Origin: Prosthecobacter sp.
Lineage (GTDB): Bacteria; Verrucomicrobiota; Verrucomicrobiia; Verrucomicrobiales; Verrucomicrobiaceae
Direction: 5' to 3'
Assembly: GCF_034366625.1 (NCBI RefSeq)
Contig: NZ_JAXMIH010000006.1
Span: 124,001 to 188,000, forward strand
Length of the DNA stretch: 64,000 bases
Shown here one piece after another: positions 39,411-49,129 of the stretch (the first letter of the stretch is position 1; every line of letters starts with the position of its first letter). The notes beneath the pieces are model-generated. The model searched no databases. It was not told the DNA's origin and saw only the letters and a program-made list of their open reading frames with translations. The position numbers were made by a program, and so were the translations under genes.

Positions 39411-40283
39411 TCACGCGTCCAGCAGGGCGTAGTCGATGGCCTTGAGGCGCGGCTGCTTGGCACCCATGCGCGGCACGCAGGCGAGCAGGGCCTTGGTGTA
39501 GGCGTGCTGGGGATTGCGCAGGATGTCATCCACAGGGCCGGTCTCGACGATCTGACCGCGGAACATGACGGCGACGCGGTCGGCGACGTCGCGGATGATG
39601 CCGAAGTTGTGCGTGATGAGGATGATGCTCATGTCGAGATCGCGGCGGAGCTGGGCCAGCAGGTCCATGATCTGCTTTTGGATGGTGACATCGAGCGCGG
39701 TGGTGGGCTCGTCGGCGATGAGAAGCTTCGGCTGGGTGCAAAGGGCCATGGCGATCATGACGCGCTGCTGCATGCCGCCGCTGAGTTCGTGCGGGTAGGC
39801 ATGGAGACGTTTGCGCGAATCGACGATGCCTACTTTGTCGAGCCACTTCACGATTTCGTCGTCACGCTCAGCCTTCGAGACATCAGGACGATGCAGCGCA
39901 AGCGCCTCAGCGATCTGCGTGCGGATGGTGAGCACCGGATTGAGCGAAGTCGTCGGCTCCTGGAAGATGTAGGCGATTTCTTTGCCGCGAATGCTGCGCA
40001 GTTCGCGCTCGTTCATCTTGAGGATCTCGTGGCCGTTCAAGGTCATCTCCGCCGCGGAGATGCTGGCGGGTGGTTCGGGCAGCAGACGTGCCAAAGCGAG
40101 CGCGGTGGCGCTTTTGCCACTGCCGCTTTCGCCGACGAGGGCGATGGACTCGCCGCGCTTCAACTCAAGGCTGATGCCTTTGACGGCTTTCACCGGCTCG
40201 GCGTCATGGCGGCCGAATTCGATCTGCAAATCGCGAATGCGCAGCAGCGGGACGTCTTTCTTGGAAATGGATGCGTCGGACAT
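39411..40283 (-). CDS. Peptide ABC transporter ATP-binding protein (DppD/OppD type)
   Basis: 290 residues. Walker A GESGSGKSA, Q-loop IFQEPTTSLNPV, ABC signature LSGGMQQRVMIAMAL, Walker B LLIADEPTTALDV and H-loop ILITHNFG are all present. VKAVKGISLELKRGES and VDDILRNPQHAYTKALLACV are typical of the dipeptide/oligopeptide family. It energises uptake by the membrane protein encoded 5 bases upstream. Only this one ATPase gene is present, whereas most Opp/Dpp systems have a D and an F subunit, so a homodimer is expected. Confidence 0.93.
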   Translation of the reverse strand: MSDASISKKDVPLLRIRDLQIEFGRHDAEPVKAVKGISLELKRGESIALVGESGSGKSATALALARLLPEPPASISAAEMTLNGHEILKMNERELRSIRGKEIAYIFQEPTTSLNPVLTIRTQIAEALALHRPDVSKAERDDEIVKWLDKVGIVDSRKRLHAYPHELSGGMQQRVMIAMALCTQPKLLIADEPTTALDVTIQKQIMDLLAQLRRDLDMSIILITHNFGIIRDVADRVAVMFRGQIVETGPVDDILRNPQHAYTKALLACVPRMGAKQPRLKAIDYALLDA

Positions 40284-40288
40284 GAGGC

Positions 40289-41617
40289 TCAGGAGGGTCG
40301 AGGTTGAACGATGCGGCTGACTTGGATCAAACACAAGGCGGCAAGCGCGATGCCTCCGCCAGTTTGGAGCAATGCGGAGGGATCGGTGAGGATGAGCGAG
40401 GTGTCCTGCGGCGAATCGACCGTCAGGGGATCGAACCACGCTGCCACCGGCGCGGCCAGTTCCTGCACCAGACGCGGCTGCACGGCGCAGGCAGCGGCGA
40501 TCCACAGCAGCGTCTGCGCAAAAACGGTGCAGATCCATGCCGCGAGCATGCGGAACTGCACCGCCGCGATGTGCGTGCGCCAGATCCAGCCCTCCGAGGC
40601 ACCGAGGGAGAGCGAGGCCTCCAGTGGCAACTGTTTCTCGACACTGGTCCAGGCATGGTGCCATGCCGCGCTGCCAAAAATCAGCACCGCGAACCAGAGC
40701 ACGAGCCACGGCGACGAAGAAACCGGCGGCAGCGCCATCAGCCCCAGCGCCCAAAGCGCCCAGGGATGCCATGCGAGCGCGGTCAGACGATTGCGGGACG
40801 GTCGCAGTTTTCCACGCAGCAGATTCAGGCTCCCGCACAGCAGCGCCATCATCGCGCCGCCAGTGATGAAGCCGAGTGCGATGCCATTCACATCCCCGGA
40901 ACGAATGGAACGCGCCAGCCAGCCACCCCAGCCCATGAAACGCAGCACGTCCTCGATGATGATCAGATAAACCGGTGCCACGAGGCAGAGCAACTGCACG
41001 CGCACGCGCAGCAGCGGCAGCAACTGGCGCAGATGATGCCGCCAGAGCCGCGAACCGGCCGGCACGCCGCGCACACGCAGTGAGAAATCGAGATTCACTG
41101 TCGCCGTGGCATCGGTGACCACCGCATGCATGACTTCACCGGTCAGCGGTACCGCCAGCAGAAGCACCGGGGCCAGAAATTCCCACAGCAGGCGTGCCGC
41201 CGTGATCTGCCATACGCTTTGCACCATGGGCAGTTCCGCTGGCATCAGGGTCTCGACCGGCAGACCGAATCTGCCGGTCCAGATGCCAACAAAACCCCAC
41301 GCCAGCGCCACAACCGGCAGGCAGGCAAGCCCACGACCCAAAAACGCGGCACACGCCTCCACACGCGGCCCCATGCGTCGCGCGATCATGCCGATCGCAA
41401 GGCCGAGGCTCATCGCCAGCAGCACGGCGATGACGAGTACGATCAAACTGGAGCCGCAGCGCATCCACAAACCCGGCGCGGGCACCTCAAACGCCAGCAA
41501 ACTTTCCAACGGTCGCTTTTGCACCAGCAGCAACATCACGGCGGCCAGCACGCTGCCGCCAAACAAACGAAGCGGCAGCCAGCGTGGCGGTTGAGAGAGA
41601 TCTGGCGCGCCCGTCAT
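40289..41617 (-). CDS. Peptide-type ABC transporter permease, apparently two permeases fused
   Basis: 442 residues with about twelve hydrophobic segments. The first half contains NLDFSLRVRGVPAGSRLWRH and the RQLLPLLRVRVQLLCLVAPV coupling helix of a DppB/DppC-type permease. The second half repeats it: LPLEASLSLGASEGWIWRTH and IAAVQFRMLAAWICTVFAQT. Thus one chain would supply both halves of the membrane channel. It overlaps the substrate-binding protein gene by 4 bases (start 41617, stop of the previous gene 41614) and precedes the ATPase gene by 5 bases, so all three form one operon. Confidence 0.82.
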   Translation of the reverse strand: MTGAPDLSQPPRWLPLRLFGGSVLAAVMLLLVQKRPLESLLAFEVPAPGLWMRCGSSLIVLVIAVLLAMSLGLAIGMIARRMGPRVEACAAFLGRGLACLPVVALAWGFVGIWTGRFGLPVETLMPAELPMVQSVWQITAARLLWEFLAPVLLLAVPLTGEVMHAVVTDATATVNLDFSLRVRGVPAGSRLWRHHLRQLLPLLRVRVQLLCLVAPVYLIIIEDVLRFMGWGGWLARSIRSGDVNGIALGFITGGAMMALLCGSLNLLRGKLRPSRNRLTALAWHPWALWALGLMALPPVSSSPWLVLWFAVLIFGSAAWHHAWTSVEKQLPLEASLSLGASEGWIWRTHIAAVQFRMLAAWICTVFAQTLLWIAAACAVQPRLVQELAAPVAAWFDPLTVDSPQDTSLILTDPSALLQTGGGIALAALCLIQVSRIVQPRPS

Positions 41618-43623
41618 TTGTCGGTGCGCGGTTTGAGTTGGAGGACCGGTAGCGGTGCGGCCAGGGTGCGCAGCGTCCAGTCCGGCACGGGCGCGCCCGC
41701 ATTGGCACTGCCCGGCAAACCGGGCACGGCGGCGGCCTCGTCGTGGGTGGTGAAAAGTGTGAGCAGGGGATGCAACGGCAGCAGCTTTGCCTCCAGCTCA
41801 CGCACGCGTGCTGGCACATGCACGGGATCAAACTCGCCGGCCAGCGCCTCAAGCTGGAGATCGATCTGCGGATCGGCGATGCCGCAGAAGTTCGTGCCGC
41901 CGGGGCTGGCCTGGGAAGAATGCCACCACGGCAGTTGATCCCATGAAACTTCGAAGCGCTGGTCCACCAGCACCGCATCGAAACGATGCTCGCGCAGACG
42001 TTGCGCGAGCGTCTGCTCCTCGCTGATGGGTTCCAGAGTCACCTGCGCGCCGAGTTTGCGCCATTGCTCCACCAGAAGCTCCGCCGCCCGCCGGTGCAAC
42101 GTGTCTCCAGCAGGCGTGAGCAGCGTGAATCGAAAGGAGCGATCCGCCCTGCGTGCGAGGCCTTCCACATCTCGCGGCCAGCCCTCATCAGCGAGAATCG
42201 TCCGCGCCTTTTCGAGATCGAAAGGCATCTGCTGCGCCCGTGTGCTGAACCACAGACCCGGCGCGAACAGGCTCGCATCTGCGTGGCCGAGACGTCCGGG
42301 AAGCGCGCGAATGAGAGCGCTCGTGTCAACGGCCAGACCCAGCGCCTCCCGGAACCGCGTGTTTTGCAAGATCTCATGCCGCGTGTTCCAGAGCACGACG
42401 AGGCGCTGGCGTGGCGGTGTGAAGCGCATCTGCGTGAAATGCGCGCGGTCCGCCGCTGTAGCGGGCCAGACGAGATCCACCGTGTGCGTGCGCATGCCGA
42501 TCTGCGTCATCAGCGGTGAGACGGAGAAGTTGAACAGAAAGCGTGGCGCTTCCAGATCGTGACTCGCAGGCGTCAGAATGAGCGAGCGGGCATTACGGGT
42601 GGCGATGCGGTGGTTTCCCGCCCCTGGCGGAGAATCCCGGCTGAAATCAGCCTTCGTCGCAGCGGGATGATGATGCCACCACGCGGCGGGCAGCATGGGC
42701 AGATCGGCAAATGCGGCCAGGGCCGGGCCGTAACGCTTGCGGAAGGTCACATGCAGGCGTGATCCATCGTTTTGCACCTGCATGGACTGGATGTGCCGCA
42801 ACGCGTCACGATTGGGCAGCGGCCAGTCGCTTGTGCGCAAAAATTCGAGTGTGGCACGCGCATCTTCGGCGGTCACAAGCTTGCCGTCATGCCAGAAGCG
42901 ACCGGGACGAATGTCGAGATCAAGCACCGGTTCGACCAGCGCGCCGACCTCTCCCAACAGCGTGAGCGTGCATGGCTGCTGCGGGCCGGAATCAAGCGTG
43001 ACACGTAATTCATCCAGCAAACGCTGTGCCGGGCCGCTCACGACGAACTCGCACGCGTTCGGGCCGTCGAACCACACGCGCTGAATTTGTCCGACCAATG
43101 TCGAGGCGGCGGTGAAGCGGTCCCAGTCTTCCCGCAAGGGTGTTTGACGCTCGATACGCCAGAACGCGGCAGGCTGCGGTTGCAGATCCGCGATGACCTC
43201 CAGCGCCTGCTGAACACCGGTGATGGCAGTCTCGCTGAAGCTCAGCAGCAACGCGTTCCCCTTCACATGTGCCGTAGCGGGGCGCCCTTGCGCCTGGAGA
43301 CGCACCAGCGCGCGTTTCGCCGTCGCTTCATCAGTGAACCAGCAGGTCACGTCCTGGCTCCATCTCCACGAGTCTGCCAGCGCCGGCTGCAAAGCGCCCT
43401 CCGCGCCGATTCGGAGCAGCGGTTCATGCACGAGGTCGGAAATCTGGCGTTCGACCTCAGTCTCCGGCAGAAACGGGTTCAATGCGGGGACGTTCTGCGG
43501 CAGCATGACGACGATGCCGTCCTTGCCCTGCACATGGCTGTGCCTGGAGGTTTCCGCCGACCACCACGCCAGCGCCGCGATGAGCAGCGGGAAGCCAAGG
43601 ATGAGCGTGCGGGCCAGGATCAT
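41614..43623 (-). CDS. Peptide ABC transporter substrate-binding protein (SBP_bac_5)
   Basis: 669 residues beginning MILARTLILGFPLLIAALAW, a signal anchor. The fold-defining pattern of family 5 binding proteins is visible: LPQNVPALNPFLPETEVERQ, LVHEPLLRIGAEGALQPALA, ADSWRWSQD, LDLDIRPGRFWHDGKLVTAE, DARATLEFLR, LGLAVDTSALIRALPGRL and ARTILADEGWPRD. An inserted segment (about 85-200, including ATAHVKGNALLLSFSETAIT) makes it longer than usual. It delivers peptides or similar compounds to the fused permease. The N-terminus lacks a lipobox, so it is probably membrane-tethered by its anchor. Confidence 0.87.
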   Translation of the reverse strand: MILARTLILGFPLLIAALAWWSAETSRHSHVQGKDGIVVMLPQNVPALNPFLPETEVERQISDLVHEPLLRIGAEGALQPALADSWRWSQDVTCWFTDEATAKRALVRLQAQGRPATAHVKGNALLLSFSETAITGVQQALEVIADLQPQPAAFWRIERQTPLREDWDRFTAASTLVGQIQRVWFDGPNACEFVVSGPAQRLLDELRVTLDSGPQQPCTLTLLGEVGALVEPVLDLDIRPGRFWHDGKLVTAEDARATLEFLRTSDWPLPNRDALRHIQSMQVQNDGSRLHVTFRKRYGPALAAFADLPMLPAAWWHHHPAATKADFSRDSPPGAGNHRIATRNARSLILTPASHDLEAPRFLFNFSVSPLMTQIGMRTHTVDLVWPATAADRAHFTQMRFTPPRQRLVVLWNTRHEILQNTRFREALGLAVDTSALIRALPGRLGHADASLFAPGLWFSTRAQQMPFDLEKARTILADEGWPRDVEGLARRADRSFRFTLLTPAGDTLHRRAAELLVEQWRKLGAQVTLEPISEEQTLAQRLREHRFDAVLVDQRFEVSWDQLPWWHSSQASPGGTNFCGIADPQIDLQLEALAGEFDPVHVPARVRELEAKLLPLHPLLTLFTTHDEAAAVPGLPGSANAGAPVPDWTLRTLAAPLPVLQLKPRTDK

Positions 43624-43668
43624 GCGCGCAGGAGGTTAGAGCGTGCGCATGGCGGGGGCAAGACATCG

Positions 43669-45303
43669 CTAGATGCCGCTCATGATGCCTTCGTCCGTGA
43701 CCTGGATGCGTTCGGCGGCGGGCACCTTCGGCAGCGCGGGCATGCGCATCATGGTCCCGGTCAAAGCGACGAGGAAACCAGCGCCGTTGGCGATTTCAAA
43801 GTCGCGCACCGTGATGGTGAAACCACGCGGGCGTCCGCGCTTCTTCGCATCGTCGGAGAGCGAGTCCTGCGTCTTGGCCATGCAGAGCGGCAGCTTGTCG
43901 AATCCGCTGCGGGCAAAGAGCGCGAGCCTGGCTTTCGCTTCATCGGTGAGCTGCACACCATCAGCGCCATAAATCTTCGTGGCGATGGCGGTGAGCTTTG
44001 TTTCAACGCTGTCGTCAGGTTGATAAAGAAAGGGCAGCGGCGCGGACTCCTGGGGCAATGCGGCGAGCACTTTTTCCGCGAGCTGCATGGCTCCGTCACC
44101 GCCATGAGAGAACACATCGGCGGTGGCGCTGGGCACACCACGCGCGGCACAGAACTCATGCACAAGGGCGAGTTCTTCCTCAGAGTCGTTGGTGAAACGA
44201 TTGACTGCCACGATGACCGGACGCTGGAACTGAGCGGCGCTGTCGAGATGCGCGGCGAGATTGTCGAGACCACGCCGCAGTGCCTCCGTGTCGGTCTGCG
44301 TGAGCTGGTCCAACGCCACGCCACCATGCATTTTCAAAGCGCGAATGGTTGCCACGATGACGATCGCCGCAGGTGCGAGACCGGCCTGCCGGCATTTGAT
44401 GTGCATGAACTTTTCACCGCCGAGATCGAAGGCGAATCCGGCTTCGGTCACGGCAAAATCGGCATAGGCGAGCGCCATGCGCGTCGCCAGCACCGAGTTG
44501 CAGCCATGCGCGATGTTCGCAAACGGCCCGCCGTGCAGGAAGGCAGGCACACCTTCCATGCTCTGCACGAGATTCGGCATCAGCGCTTCGCGCAACAATG
44601 CCATCATGGCTCCGGTGACGCGGAACTCTTTGGCGAAGACCGGCTCGCCCTCCGGTGTGAAGCCGACGACGATGCGTTCGAGACGTTTGCGCAGATCCAG
44701 CAGCGATTCAGAGAGGCAGAGGATCGCCATGATCTCGGAAGCCGCAGTGATGTCGAAACCTGTGACGCGCTCGGTCGGTTTGCCGACGGCGGTGCGCACG
44801 ATGCGCAGGGCACGGTCGTTCATGTCCATCACGCGTTTCCACAGCACGTGCTCCGGCTTCAGAGGCGCGTCGCCGAGGAAGAGATGGTTGTCGATGACGG
44901 CGGAGAGCAGGTTGTGCGCGCAGGTGATGGCGTGGAAGTCGCCGGTGAAATGCAGATTGATCGCATGCGCGGGCCGCACGCTGCTTTTGCCACCACCCGT
45001 CGCGCCGCCCTTGCGGCCAAACACCGGTCCCATCGACGGCTGACGCAATGCGAGCGCGACGCTCTGCCCGATCTTTTTCAAACCCTGCGCCAGACCGATG
45101 GAGACGGTCGTTTTGCCTTCACCCGCCGGTGTCGGCGTGATGGCGGAGACGAGGATCAGCTTCCCGCGCGCCGGTTTTTCCTGGAGGGCTTTGAGGCTGA
45201 TCTTGGCCATGTCCCGCCCATGAAGAATGAGGTGCTCGGGTGAGATGCCGAGTCCGGCGGCAATGGGGGAGATCTCCGGGTGCATGGCGATGGAAGCGCG
45301 CAT
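43669..45303 (-). CDS. fhs: Formate-tetrahydrofolate ligase
   Basis: 544 residues. The ATP loop TPTPAGEGKTT (about 56-66) and GLAQGLKKIGQSVALALRQP, SMGPVFGRKGGATGGGKSSV, NLHFTGDFHAITCAHNLLSA, DMNDRALRIV, GFDITAASEIMAILCLS, GPFANIAHGCNSVLATRMAL and VTEAGFAFDLGGEKFMHIKC are diagnostic. The enzyme makes 10-formyl-THF from formate, THF and ATP. The start is ATG 45303 or 45285. Forty-five bases separate it from the substrate-binding protein gene, so transcription with the transporter is possible. The folP-like gene in this window is far away and not linked. Confidence 0.96.
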   Translation of the reverse strand: MRASIAMHPEISPIAAGLGISPEHLILHGRDMAKISLKALQEKPARGKLILVSAITPTPAGEGKTTVSIGLAQGLKKIGQSVALALRQPSMGPVFGRKGGATGGGKSSVRPAHAINLHFTGDFHAITCAHNLLSAVIDNHLFLGDAPLKPEHVLWKRVMDMNDRALRIVRTAVGKPTERVTGFDITAASEIMAILCLSESLLDLRKRLERIVVGFTPEGEPVFAKEFRVTGAMMALLREALMPNLVQSMEGVPAFLHGGPFANIAHGCNSVLATRMALAYADFAVTEAGFAFDLGGEKFMHIKCRQAGLAPAAIVIVATIRALKMHGGVALDQLTQTDTEALRRGLDNLAAHLDSAAQFQRPVIVAVNRFTNDSEEELALVHEFCAARGVPSATADVFSHGGDGAMQLAEKVLAALPQESAPLPFLYQPDDSVETKLTAIATKIYGADGVQLTDEAKARLALFARSGFDKLPLCMAKTQDSLSDDAKKRGRPRGFTITVRDFEIANGAGFLVALTGTMMRMPALPKVPAAERIQVTDEGIMSGI

Positions 45304-45443
45304 GATGGCAAGGCATGCTGCGAAGCAAAGGCTTTTCCAAGGACAAAAAGCCGCCTTTCGTGCTGATGCAAAGTTCCTTCGGGCCGATGTGCAAATCTCC
45401 ACAATCGCGTCGGACTGTCCGCCGTGCCGTTCCGCTCGGATGT

Positions 45444-45466
45444 GACTGCCAGTCGAATCTACGAAA
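45444..45466. repeat. 23-base repeat, copy 1
   Basis: The 23 bases at 45444-45466 (GACTGCCAGTCG followed by AATCTACGAAA) recur exactly at 49249-49271. Both copies lie a short distance before a start codon (32 and 37 bases). This copy lacks the left palindrome arm present at the second site. Confidence 0.8.
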
Positions 45467-45497
45467 TGCGGCTTCTGGCACTGCGTTCTTCATGCGC

Positions 45498-48155
45498 ATG
45501 AAATCCCCGCATCTGTTTTCGGCCTTCGCTTTGATGTTCGGTGCGTTATCGCACGGCGCGGATTTGCCTGCGCTCTACGAAAGCGATTTCAAAAGCACGC
45601 GCTATGGACGCATCCCGGATGGCTGGCGGGATGAGATCGCGGAGCGGCCGAGCCGGGGCTGGGTGGTGGATGGGAAGGGGTTGGTGCGGCCGGTGCTGAA
45701 GCTGCACACGGGACTGCTCGTGTATGACGGCTACACCGCGAATGTGAAACCGGCGCGAGTGCTGGCGGATGCGCGGCTGGTGGCGGAGTTTCAAAAGACG
45801 GAGGACGAGGCGGTGGCGTTTGGCATCGCAGGACGCGTGGTGGATGCGCGGAACTATTACCTCGCTCGGTTCAGCGGCACGGACCGGCTGGAGTTGGTGA
45901 AGGTGAAGGATGGCATGGAGACAGCGCTGGATTTTCGCAAGCCGGTCACGGAGGTCGCGTCGCGTCCGACGGGCATCGTGACGTTGCGGTGCTATCGCGA
46001 AGGCGAGCGCTGGACGCTTTCGTTCTCGTTGGAAGGTGATCACCTCTCCGCCGTCGTGAGCGATGCCAAAGGAAACGAGCAGGCGCGAATCGCGGCGGTT
46101 GATGGCAACTTCAAACAAGGTCGGCCGGGATTGTGTGCCACGACTTTTGCGGCAGCGGCGTCATTTCGCGTCGAGGCGCTGGCACCGTTTGAAGCGAAGG
46201 CGGACGCGGCGCGATTGGCGAAGCGGAACGCGGTCATTGCGTCGGAGCAGCCAGATTATCCGGTCGTGCAGCCGCTTTGGAAGAGCATCGACACGCCACG
46301 CGCGAAGATCGCGGCGGAATACGATGTCGTCATCGCGGGCGCGGGCACCGGTGGCTGGGCGGCGGCGGTGCAGGCGTCGCGCATGGGGGCGCGTGTGCTC
46401 TTGCTCGATGAGACGGACTGGATCGGCGGGCAGATGAGTTGTGCAGCGGTCACGACGATGGATGAGGACAGCGTGTGGATGAAGTTCCCCGTGCGCGAGC
46501 GCGGGCTGTATCGCGAGTTTCACGAGAGCATGGTCACGCATTACCAGACGCTCGATAAAGACCCCTTCGTCGCCTATTACGGCTATCCCGAGCAGCATGA
46601 GGGCGGCTATGAGCCGAAGGCCGCGCGAGCCGTGCTTTACGGTTTCATCCAAGAGGCGCGTGAGCGGAAGGCGGTGCTGGATGTGAGCCTGCGCACGCGC
46701 GTTGCTGCCGTGAAAAAGTCAGGCGACACTGTGACGGGTGCGACGTTGGTTTTCGCCGATGCGGCGAAGCAAGACATCACATGCAAGGTGCTCATCGACG
46801 CCACGGAATACGGCGATGTCATCCCGCTCACCGGCGCTCGCTATCGCGTGGGCAACAGCACGAGCGACAAGATCGATCCCGCCACGCTCGTGCAGGATCA
46901 CACCTGGACCTGCGTCGTGCGCGAGTATCCCGAGGGCGTGCCGGAGCATCTCCAAATCAAAGCGCCGCCTCCCGGCTACGAGACCGGCAGCGGCAAGCGC
47001 TACCGCAAATTCACCAACGACGGCATGATGCTCTGGGGTGCCGCGGGCAAGGGCATCAAAGCCAATCGTCACTGGCGCGTGTTCTTCGCGTGGCGCGGCA
47101 TGGCGGACGCGGACAGCCCGCTCACCGGCCTGCGCAGCGCCGCGTTGCACACGCAATGCGGATTCAACGGCGGCAACGATTACCCGGTGACCGCTGCCAC
47201 CATCGAAGATCCCGCGCAGCGCCTGCGCGATGAGCGCGAGGGCATCTACAAGACTCTCGGCGCGCTTTATTACTTCCAGCACGAGCTTGGCGTGAACTGG
47301 GCGCTCGCCGAGGACGAGGGCTACGCCACGCCTTACAACCACGCGAAGATGAAGGCGCTCGATCTGCGGTCCGATCTCGAAAGGATCGCCGTTCATCTGC
47401 CGCAGCAGCCGTATGTGCGCGAGTGCCGACGCATCATCGGCGTGCAGACACTCACGGCGCATGATCTCGGACGTTTTGAAAACGCGAAGCACGTCAGCAC
47501 CGCCGTGGCGATGGGTGATTACTTCATGGACCTCGACCACGGCAAGACCGCGCACGCCATCGAGCCTGATCTCGACGCAGGCGAGCTGCCTCAAGGCGGC
47601 GGGCCGTTTCAGATTCCTTTCGAGGTCTTCATCCCTGAAAAAATCGACGGCTTTGTGCCTGCGGAGAAAAACATCTCGCAGTCGCGCCTAGCCAATGGTG
47701 CCACACGCCTGCAACCCGTCACCATGCTCACCGGTCAAGCTGCGGGCACCATTGCCGCGCTCGCGGTGAAGCAAGGTGTGCAGCCACGCGCCTTGCATCC
47801 CATCCGCGTGCAGGCCGCGCTGCTTGATGCGGGATGCACCTTGATCCAGCGCTGGCATGCCGATGTGCCGTGGGGCACGGAAATCTGGCGCGCCACACAG
47901 CTCCTCGCGCTGCATCAGCTCATGGATCGCCCCGGCGAGATCGACCGCGACAACACCGTGCCGCTCGCTGCGAAGGCCAAGTGGGGCGTGGATGATGCAT
48001 TGAGCGATGAGGAACGAAATCGCGTGCTGGAACGGCTCCAAAAACTCGTTGGAGAAAAGTCCGCCATCCCGGCTGAAAAGATCACGCTGGGCGTGAAGGC
48101 CGGAGACTTTGCCATTTTGATCGCCCGCGCTTTGATTCAGTCCACCCAGCCATGA
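45498..48155 (+). CDS. Secreted FAD-dependent oxidoreductase with N-terminal jelly-roll-like domain
   Basis: 885 residues from ATG 45498 (an ATG at 45492 is also possible) with a signal peptide (MKSPHLFSAFALMFGALSHGA). Residues about 25-240 are a beta-rich domain (LPALYESDFKSTRYGRIPDG) like the DUF1080/LamG-type domains. From about 274 the FAD domain begins: YDVVIAGAGTGGWAAAVQAS, then the glutamate-bearing VLLLDETDWIGGQMS. Further parts are HIATEYGDVIPL-like VLIDATEYGDVIPLTGARYR, LHTQCGFNGGNDYP and late NGATRLQPVTMLTGQAAGTI. This is the FAD_oxidored family frequent in this phylum. It overlaps the downstream SGNH gene by 4 bases (ATGA), so the two likely act together. Confidence 0.86.
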   Translation: MKSPHLFSAFALMFGALSHGADLPALYESDFKSTRYGRIPDGWRDEIAERPSRGWVVDGKGLVRPVLKLHTGLLVYDGYTANVKPARVLADARLVAEFQKTEDEAVAFGIAGRVVDARNYYLARFSGTDRLELVKVKDGMETALDFRKPVTEVASRPTGIVTLRCYREGERWTLSFSLEGDHLSAVVSDAKGNEQARIAAVDGNFKQGRPGLCATTFAAAASFRVEALAPFEAKADAARLAKRNAVIASEQPDYPVVQPLWKSIDTPRAKIAAEYDVVIAGAGTGGWAAAVQASRMGARVLLLDETDWIGGQMSCAAVTTMDEDSVWMKFPVRERGLYREFHESMVTHYQTLDKDPFVAYYGYPEQHEGGYEPKAARAVLYGFIQEARERKAVLDVSLRTRVAAVKKSGDTVTGATLVFADAAKQDITCKVLIDATEYGDVIPLTGARYRVGNSTSDKIDPATLVQDHTWTCVVREYPEGVPEHLQIKAPPPGYETGSGKRYRKFTNDGMMLWGAAGKGIKANRHWRVFFAWRGMADADSPLTGLRSAALHTQCGFNGGNDYPVTAATIEDPAQRLRDEREGIYKTLGALYYFQHELGVNWALAEDEGYATPYNHAKMKALDLRSDLERIAVHLPQQPYVRECRRIIGVQTLTAHDLGRFENAKHVSTAVAMGDYFMDLDHGKTAHAIEPDLDAGELPQGGGPFQIPFEVFIPEKIDGFVPAEKNISQSRLANGATRLQPVTMLTGQAAGTIAALAVKQGVQPRALHPIRVQAALLDAGCTLIQRWHADVPWGTEIWRATQLLALHQLMDRPGEIDRDNTVPLAAKAKWGVDDALSDEERNRVLERLQKLVGEKSAIPAEKITLGVKAGDFAILIARALIQSTQP

Positions 48156-49129
48156 AACACCTCCTCACCCTCGCGCTGCTATTCAGCGCCATCCACGCCT
48201 TTGCCGTCGAACCACTCACCGACGCCGAAAAGAAGCGTCTCGCCGACACCGAACTCGCCGCGAAGCGCACGCCTGCCATGCGCGAAGTGGCGAAGACTCA
48301 CAGCGCGGCTCGCAAAGCCTACACCGACGACCGGCGGAAGTTTGCGGCGGAGCGCGACAAGAACGCGGGCAAAGTTTATCGCGAGGCGACTGCTGTTTAT
48401 GACACAGCGCTGCGCAAGGCGATTCTCGGCATCGATTCCACCATCGAGCCGCTTTTGGCTAAACAGGCCGAATTGAAAAAGCTCGGTCTCGACAAGGCGA
48501 ACGAAGGCGAGTCGGTCGCGGACTCCGATTCAGCTAAGAATGACGCGATGAAGCCGCCGAAGGACGAGCCGGGGCTGCCGCGCGTGCTTTTGATCGGCGA
48601 TTCCATTTCCATTGGCTACACGCTGCCGGTGCGCGCCTTGTTGAAGGGCAAGGCCAACGTTCATCGCATCCCGCAAAACGGCGGCGCGACTGAGGTGGGC
48701 CTCGAAAAAATGAAAAGCTGGCTCGGTGACGGCAAATGGGATGTGATCCATTTCAACTTCGGCCTGCATGACGCGAAATACGCCTCCGAGACGACGCAAC
48801 GCGCCACCCGCGAGCAATACGCCGCGAATCTGCGCACGCTCATCACGCAGATGAAGGCCACCGGCGCGAAACTCATCTTCGCCACCACCACGCCCGTGCC
48901 GAAAGGTGGCGTGCTCTCGCCCACGCGGAAGTTCGACAGCATCGAGGAGCGCAACAAGATCGCCACGCAGCTCATGCAGGAGCAGGGCGTCGCCATTGAT
49001 GATCTTTACTCCGTCATGCTGCCCGTCATGGCCAAAGTGGGCCGCGAGAACGACGTTCACTTCGCCCCCGAAGGCTACGAGGTGCTTGCCAAAGCCGTCG
49101 TGGCGAGCATCGAGACGCAGTTGAAGTAG
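48152..49129 (+). CDS. Secreted SGNH-family hydrolase with N-terminal coiled coil
   Basis: 325 residues with a signal peptide (KHLLTLALLFSAIHAFAVE). Residues about 25-115 are Lys/Arg/Glu/Ala-rich helices, likely a coiled coil. The catalytic domain from about 140 has LLIGDSISIGY with Ser151, IPQNGGATEVGLEKMKSW, IHFNFGLHD (Asn of the fourth block) and NDVHFAPEGYEVLA with Asp301 and His303. The blocks match GDSL/SGNH esterases that remove acyl groups from carbohydrates. It starts within the stop codon of the FAD oxidoreductase gene (ATGA). A composite palindromic region follows the stop. Confidence 0.88.
   Translation: MKHLLTLALLFSAIHAFAVEPLTDAEKKRLADTELAAKRTPAMREVAKTHSAARKAYTDDRRKFAAERDKNAGKVYREATAVYDTALRKAILGIDSTIEPLLAKQAELKKLGLDKANEGESVADSDSAKNDAMKPPKDEPGLPRVLLIGDSISIGYTLPVRALLKGKANVHRIPQNGGATEVGLEKMKSWLGDGKWDVIHFNFGLHDAKYASETTQRATREQYAANLRTLITQMKATGAKLIFATTTPVPKGGVLSPTRKFDSIEERNKIATQLMQEQGVAIDDLYSVMLPVMAKVGRENDVHFAPEGYEVLAKAVVASIETQLK

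Noticed and set aside
43087..45243. A 718-codon open frame on the plus strand opposite fhs and the binding-protein gene.
   Set aside because: It is rich in Arg, His and Gln, has no family features, and lies wholly over two well-supported genes on the other strand. High-GC genes often leave long open frames on the opposite strand.
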